Source of the DNA: Theodoxus fluviatilis
Taxonomy: Eukaryota > Mollusca > Gastropoda > Cycloneritida > Neritidae
Assembly (NCBI GenBank): GCA_034096865.1
Contig: JAWQFJ010016987.1
Location: 33,716-97,715, forward strand
Direction: 5' to 3'
Length of the DNA stretch: 64,000 nt
Of the stretch, positions 58,716 through 64,000 are shown one piece after another. Position 1 is the first letter of the stretch, and the number at the start of each line of letters is the position of its first letter. The notes beneath the pieces were generated by a model. The model made no database searches and was not told the DNA's origin. It saw nothing but the letters and a program-made list of their open reading frames with translations. The position numbers and the translations under genes are program-made.

Positions 58716-61175
58716 TTCATTTATATTATACTAACACTTATGACCAGTTAAAAGCTAGTATTTATTTCTGCTGTAATCAGTGGTGCTTTTCATTATACAT
58801 TTGTGCCAAGAGGAATGTCTGTGGAGTTCGTTTTCCATGGTACGTGAATGCTTGGTGTTGTTGGAAACATTTGCTGGGATATATACATATTCATATAGAC
58901 AGATAACCATATGTTATGCAGCCCTTGAATCATGTTATCAGTTCATAGCTATTATAAGTAACCAGCACCCGGTGTATGTAACATATTCAGGTTTGTGGGA
59001 AACACAATATGGAAACAGTGTAATGGAATGGAACCTTAATGCCCATTTTTATCTTTTATGTATGCATAATATGGATCCAACAGGTTTTCACATAGTGCAT
59101 ATTATCTGCATGTCAGTGGTTTATTTTACGCAGAATAAAGCTTAAGAAATGTAGGACAGCCCCCACCCCACACAAAAATAATAATTTTTGAAAAACCACA
59201 GTCTCCTCCTTGTAGATTAATACTGCAATATTTTAAAGGCCAATTTATATATAGAGGCCTCATGCTAGATACATTTAGTGTATTAGTTGATATCTGAAAC
59301 TTTTTCAACCTGCATAAGTAGTTGCTATGACGATGATATTTTCCATGAATATTTATAATTTGTGGCATAATCATTGACTTGCCTGAAATAAGTTTTTATC
59401 AGTCATTTGAGACATTTTAGAGAGAGCACTAAAATATTTATTAACAGATGTACTTCTTGATAATTAAAGTGCAATGTCTATTGCTTGATTGCATTCATGA
59501 AGACGGCTGTGTACAGGCTTGTTGAATGTGTATGGCCTTGAGAATACTGTGATAATGATGTTGTACTTATCCATCAATGTGGAATAAATCTAAGTATTTC
59601 ATTGCTTGTGACAACATATCTACCTAACATTAACTCACCACCTCTGGCTTCTGTTTTCATCAGTCCATAGCAGATACATCATTGTCTTATGTTATACTAC
59701 TTTTGAAATAAAGAAATGAATAAACTATTTTTCAGATGTTCTTTATTCTGTATTGTTGCAGTGTATGTACAGCAAACAAAATCATGCATGTTATGCAGAA
59801 AAGTGCTCCTGTCTGATTAATCTACTGTTGGGAACTTGCAGTGGTACTTTTTGTTGAGTAGTGACAGTTGTAAAGGGTTTTGTTCGGGCCTTGTGCAAGG
59901 CTGATATGGGCTTTTTCACCATTCATTAACCATAGTCTGCGTCAACTTCTGACACCAACAGGGGTAAATATGCATCACATGCTGGTCCCATCTATGACCT
60001 TTTATACATTTATAAAATTATCAATTGGTATCTTACCAAAAAATTTATTTGGAGGAAATGCATTTTGAACATAATCCTATGGATAACAAATCAATAGTAA
60101 ACATGGTGTTCAGGAAGCTTCTTTTAAGGGTAACAAATTAGAGAGTTTAAAAAAAGCATAGCATGAGTAAAAATAGTTTCTACATGGCATGAATGTCACA
60201 TTTTCCACCAACTGCTTTATTCTCCTTTGTTCCTTTGTACAGTTCTCATTTAGAGTAGCAAAGTTCACCTTTCCAGTCCCCATAGTGATATTGTACATGT
60301 ATAGTCAGCTGATCAGTATCAATGAAAAGATTCATGCTGGAAAGATTTGCACCAAACACATTTATTTGTATGAGGACAACATATACATGACATGTCATTC
60401 AGATAGACACATGTTATACTCCCTCAATCAATCAATGGCTTCATAATTTGTTGAGTGCACTGCTTGCATGCTTTCTTGCATAGAAATATTAAATAATTTT
60501 AAAATTTCACTTTTCCATTTAAACTTTAAGATACACCTCACTATGAAAAACAACAACAACAAAACTACCAGTTATTTTCCTATACAATTTCAAATCACAA
60601 TTGCAAAAATAATCATCTTTAGGTTGCAAAACAACAAAATGTAAATATCACAGGTATGAAATTACATCAACCTTTTGGCAACTTTGAGCCAAAACTTGCA
60701 GATCTACCAAAAAATTCACATTTTCAACTGCAAGTGTTCACCTTCACTCGGGTCAAGATTTTGCTTCATATTATGGCACTGGCTAGTCATAAATCATCTC
60801 TTACTACCTGATATCAAATGCTTATCACTCTGGTACTAGCAGCATCTCCACATCCACAAAGGCATTGAAACACAATGTTAATTTTGGGATGCATCATGAT
60901 TTAATTACACCACAGTGACCCTTTGTGTGGCACTCTCAGATACCTGTAATGCTTGTGAGAGGGGATAAGCATTTGCATTGTGCCGATTCAACTTTTGGGC
61001 CCATGCATCCTCCTCTGGTCAAAATCTGGGATGATCATTTTAGTTCCAAACTACAGGTGCTTGGTTTTACACTGGAGTTGTTCACTTGCACGTGGGTGCT
61101 AAAGCCGCTCACCTGTACCCTCTGATCATTGGGCTACTCTTATTATCATTTCATCACCATCTCAACCCCCTGGGG
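58716..61175. other. Intergenic between convergent genes, nothing recognised
   Basis: AT-rich DNA between CNST and the dioxygenase-like gene, which point toward each other. No conserved exon was found; several AATAAA and TTTATT occur but cannot be assigned. Confidence 0.35.
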
Positions 61176-61179
61176 AGCA

Positions 61180-61425
61180 TGCAATTAGGCTGCAAGGGGT
61201 TAATGTTCACACTTTTCCAGCTCATTTCCCACGGGTAAGCATTTTCACTCCTAGGTGGACAGAAACAATGCCAGTTAAAGCTCCTTCCTCTAGGATGCAA
61301 CTGGGGAGTCTGTGCAGCTTTGAACACCTCATCCACTACCCACAGGTAAAGCTCCTTCCTCTAGGATGCAACTGGGGAGTCTGTGCAGCTTTGAACACCT
61401 CATCCACTACCCACAGGCAAATATA
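61180..61425 (-). mobile_element. SINE fragment with 71 bp duplication
   Basis: The complement contains GCACAGACTCCCCAGTTGC, CATCCTAGAGGAAGGAGC, CATTGTTTCTGTCCACCTAG and GAGTGAAAATG, the order of the SINE body at 51191. A segment from GGTAAAGCTCCTTCCTC to CACTACCCACAG occurs twice in tandem (about 61276-61346 and 61347-61417). Confidence 0.55.
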
Positions 61426-61628
61426 GGCCAAGCACTCATGCTGAGCAGACATTGTCAAAACTAAACCTCAGAAGGCCCTTGGTCTGCATGGACCAGCAAG
61501 TTCATTGACATCCAGATAATCATGCGTTTGATCATGCATTCACACTCTACACTTTCAGGCCCCCTCTTTCTTCTCAGCCCAGACCCCTATTCCCCTCCAT
61601 AGTGACTGCCTGGACAGAGTGCCTGATG

Positions 61629-61849
61629 CTACATTGAAGCCTCCAGTTCTGGACACAATTTGAAGGCCTTCCTGTAGAGTTCCATGGCTTCCATGCTTTC
61701 CCCACAGCACTGCAAAATGAAACGAAATGCAAGTCTATTGATTTCATCAACATAAAAAGTAATAGACTGAGTGAGGGAGACAATTATGTGACATTTTCAA
61801 GTGAGGTGAATTGAAAAGGGAGGTGTGAGTGTATGTGTAAATGTTTCTC

Positions 61850-61894
<45 letters not shown>

Positions 61895-61911
61895 TGTGTG
61901 TGTGTTTCTCA

Positions 61912-61946
<35 letters not shown>

Positions 61947-62120
61947 CTATGTGTGTGTGTGTATGTGTTCGAGTGTGTTGTGTGTGTGTGTTTGTGTGTA
62001 TGTGTGCATGTGTGTGTGTGCACGCGTGTGTGCATGTGTGTGTTTGTGGGTGTGTTTGTGGGTGTGTTTGTGGGTGTGTTTTATGTGTGTTTTTGCATGT
62101 GTGTGTGTGTGTGTGTGTTT

Positions 62121-62164
<44 letters not shown>

Positions 62165-63868
62165 ATCCAGTGTGTTGTTGTGTGTATGTGTTGTTTAGTG
62201 TTTGTGTGTATGTGTGCATGTGTGTGTGTGCACGCGTGTGTGTTTGTATGTGTGTTTTATGTGTGTTTTTGCATGTGTGTGTGTGTGTCTGTGTGTGTGT
62301 GCATGTGTGTGTTTGTGTGTGTGTTTTATGTGTGTTTTTGCATGTGTGTGTGTGTCTGTGTGTGTGTGTGTGCATGCATGTGTGCATACAACCGTCTAGA
62401 TTTGCAGCACCATTGGTTTATTGGATTCCTAGAATTTAGAAGATGCACTGTAACAATTACTTGAGCAATCTGGGTTTCATATTCAGTACACCATAATAAA
62501 ATGAAATTCTCTTTAAAAACACATAAGAAAACACTTGCATGCATGCATGAATGGGATGAGTGGGTGAATACATTCCCTAATCTCTACAGGAACGATATGG
62601 GACTGGGAAAGAACAAGTATGGTACATAGGAATGCCAGGCATCTATATAGACACAGACCTCTCTTCTCTCAGCTTCCTGTAGAAGTTCCAGAGCTTTTTG
62701 GGCAGTCTCAGATGGCACCGCTTGATCCACATTTCTGTACATTATGTCTGTTCGGAGAATGTACTTCCTGCCATCACTGAGTGAAAAAACACCTTGTTTA
62801 TGAAAGTTTCCAAAGCATACACACCATTTTCAAAAAGAATCCAGATGAGAAAAGCTTCGGCTGGGCTCAGTCTTCCAGAATGATTTGAATGCACATTTGG
62901 ATCTGAATAATTTACCCCTGGCTACCACCTGGTAGCCTCTTTGGCTGCTTGGGGCCGCCCCTGGCTGAGCTACTGGAGCAGGCCCCAAAAGCACAGGAGC
63001 CAGGGGTTCCAGCTGATGCAGGGGGCATCAAGCAGCTCCAGACTTATGCAACTCTGTAGGGTACTTTCACAAAACATTACTTTGCATCACATCAGAAATC
63101 TAATTGTTTGATCATCTTGAAGCATACATTTAGCTGGGTAAGGTAAAATCTGTCTTCCAGGGCAATGAAGAAAATGAAAAATTCAAAATGAATGACATTG
63201 AAGTATATGAAAGGGACCAAATCCTGAAAAATCTGTTCCTGATATTCAGCAACTTGTATTACTCTTGCATCAATACACATGCACAACACAGTTTTGTATT
63301 GCTAATGAAATGCAACACCATTACAATGCCTTCACCACACAGTGTCACTTGTCGGTGGCAATGGGAGTCTCTGCTTTAATGCCTTTATAAAAACACATTT
63401 CATCCTCTGTGACATCCAGATGATCTAACCTTTTGATCTTATCTTTCCTTCCCACCTACTGAATGACTGACTGACTGACTTACTGGCTGACTGATTGATC
63501 AACTAACTTACTGACTGACTGATTGACTCTCTGACCAATCTACTGAACAACTAACTGCCTGCCCACACACCTATCTGACTGCTGGCTAGATTAATGAATG
63601 GCCAACACTCTTGCTTACTTGCTCACTCATTCAAATGCTTCGTTGGGAAAAGGAAAGCAGGAAAGAGAAAAGGATAGTAAGTGGGAGGGGATGGAAAAGT
63701 ACAGCACTTCAAAGCTTCCTACCTTATCTTCTGTCCCTCATGCAGTCGGTGGTGGTTGAAGAGAATGCCCAGGCCTGTCTCAGGCTGCAACCTGTATAGA
63801 ATGTTGTCTTCCTCCGCACAGTACCTGCCCTCCTCATCATGTGCAGCAAAGCAGTCAAGTACTTCCAA
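61629..63868 (-). CDS. 2-oxoglutarate/Fe(II) dioxygenase-like protein, C-terminal three exons (partial)
   Basis: Minus-strand exons 63868-63723, 62776-62659 and 61709-61629 join in phase to 114 residues ending in a stop; the gene continues beyond the right edge. The first two exons carry GLGILFNHHRLHEGQ and then KYILRTDIMYRN. This is the pattern of the distal half of a prolyl-4-hydroxylase-like 2OG oxygenase fold: the His of HEG would be the third iron ligand and the Arg of LRTD would bind 2-oxoglutarate. The tail (KALELLQEAERRE, then SMEAMELYRKAFKLCPELE) is a TPR-like helical pair, similar to that in FBXO9-type proteins. The first His and Asp ligands would lie outside the window. The donor at 62658 (GTCTGT) is weak but keeps the frame. 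Confidence 0.75.
61838..62392. repeat. Long (GT)n-derived array
   Basis: About 550 bp of GT repeats containing higher-order units such as TTTTATGTGTGTTTTTGCATG and GTTTGTGGGTGT. It lies in the last intron of the dioxygenase-like gene; open frames through it are low-complexity. Confidence 0.9.
62925..63045. repeat. Dispersed repeat family C copy
   Basis: CTCTTTGGCTGCTTGGGGCC, CCCTGGCTGAGCT, GGCCCCAAAAGCACAGGAGC and GGGTTCCAGCTGATGCAGG correspond to the copy at 41110-41240. Confidence 0.6.
63460..63580. repeat. Degenerate (TGAC)n tetranucleotide tract
   Basis: Imperfect CTGACTGACT/ACTGACTGATTGA units, in the intron beside the last complete dioxygenase-like exon. Confidence 0.75.
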
Positions 63869-64000
63869 CTGATCAACCAATCAACCAATCAAGCAACAAC
63901 TTAAAACTGGTTACGTGACTAATTATGAAAATATGTCGTATAATATTGATCATGCATCATGTTTGACTGGGGTGGCTGTCATTCTATAGAAATTGTGTGT

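Noticed and set aside
61825..62464. 204-207 codon Cys/Val-rich frames
   Set aside because: Produced by the GT array.

Overview
This is eukaryotic nuclear DNA from an invertebrate. It has spliced genes with GT-AG introns, long introns, abundant microsatellites and minisatellites, and several transposon families. Gene content and repeat style suggest a mollusc, probably a gastropod; that placement is inference. No prokaryotic operon, CRISPR array or rRNA gene was seen.

Four genes and the edge of a fifth can be supported. (1) On the minus strand, 1450-1630 looks like the first coding exon of an unrecognised secreted or membrane protein that runs off the left edge. (2) On the minus strand, 10409-28386 is a nine-exon RMDN-family gene (RMDN3/PTPIP51-like), modelled end to end at 336 aa with consistent splice phases. 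(3) On the plus strand, 28999-38173 is a three-exon GCHFR gene (GTP cyclohydrolase I feedback regulatory protein, 108 aa). Its start lies only 612 bp from the RMDN start, head to head, the same divergent arrangement that RMDN3 and GCHFR have in human. (4) On the plus strand, 43463-53409 is a ten-exon consortin (CNST) gene, 432 aa, with a PP1-docking motif and a C-terminal membrane segment. (5) On the minus strand, 61629-63868 holds the last three exons of a 2-oxoglutarate/Fe(II) dioxygenase-like protein that runs off the right edge.

Mobile and repetitive DNA fills the rest. 1-5353 holds one cut and one complete fold-back element full of TCAAGGTCA motifs. RMDN intron 4 carries a 5.36 kb element with perfect 26 bp inverted ends; it contains an array of a 17 bp motif, a recent 309 bp duplication, a small MITE and a two-exon coding remnant. 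GCHFR intron 2 has a 22 bp minisatellite split by a 4.28 kb TG...CA insertion flanked by an exact 5 bp target duplication, and a piggyBac fragment lies inside that insertion. CNST intron 5 carries a broken piggyBac transposase. Downstream of CNST lies a short Tigger/pogo derivative that keeps only its DNA-binding domain. A 28 bp minisatellite that changes into a 45 bp one lies at 57.5-58.2 kb.

Most long open frames in the window are low-complexity translations of repeats and were not annotated as genes.
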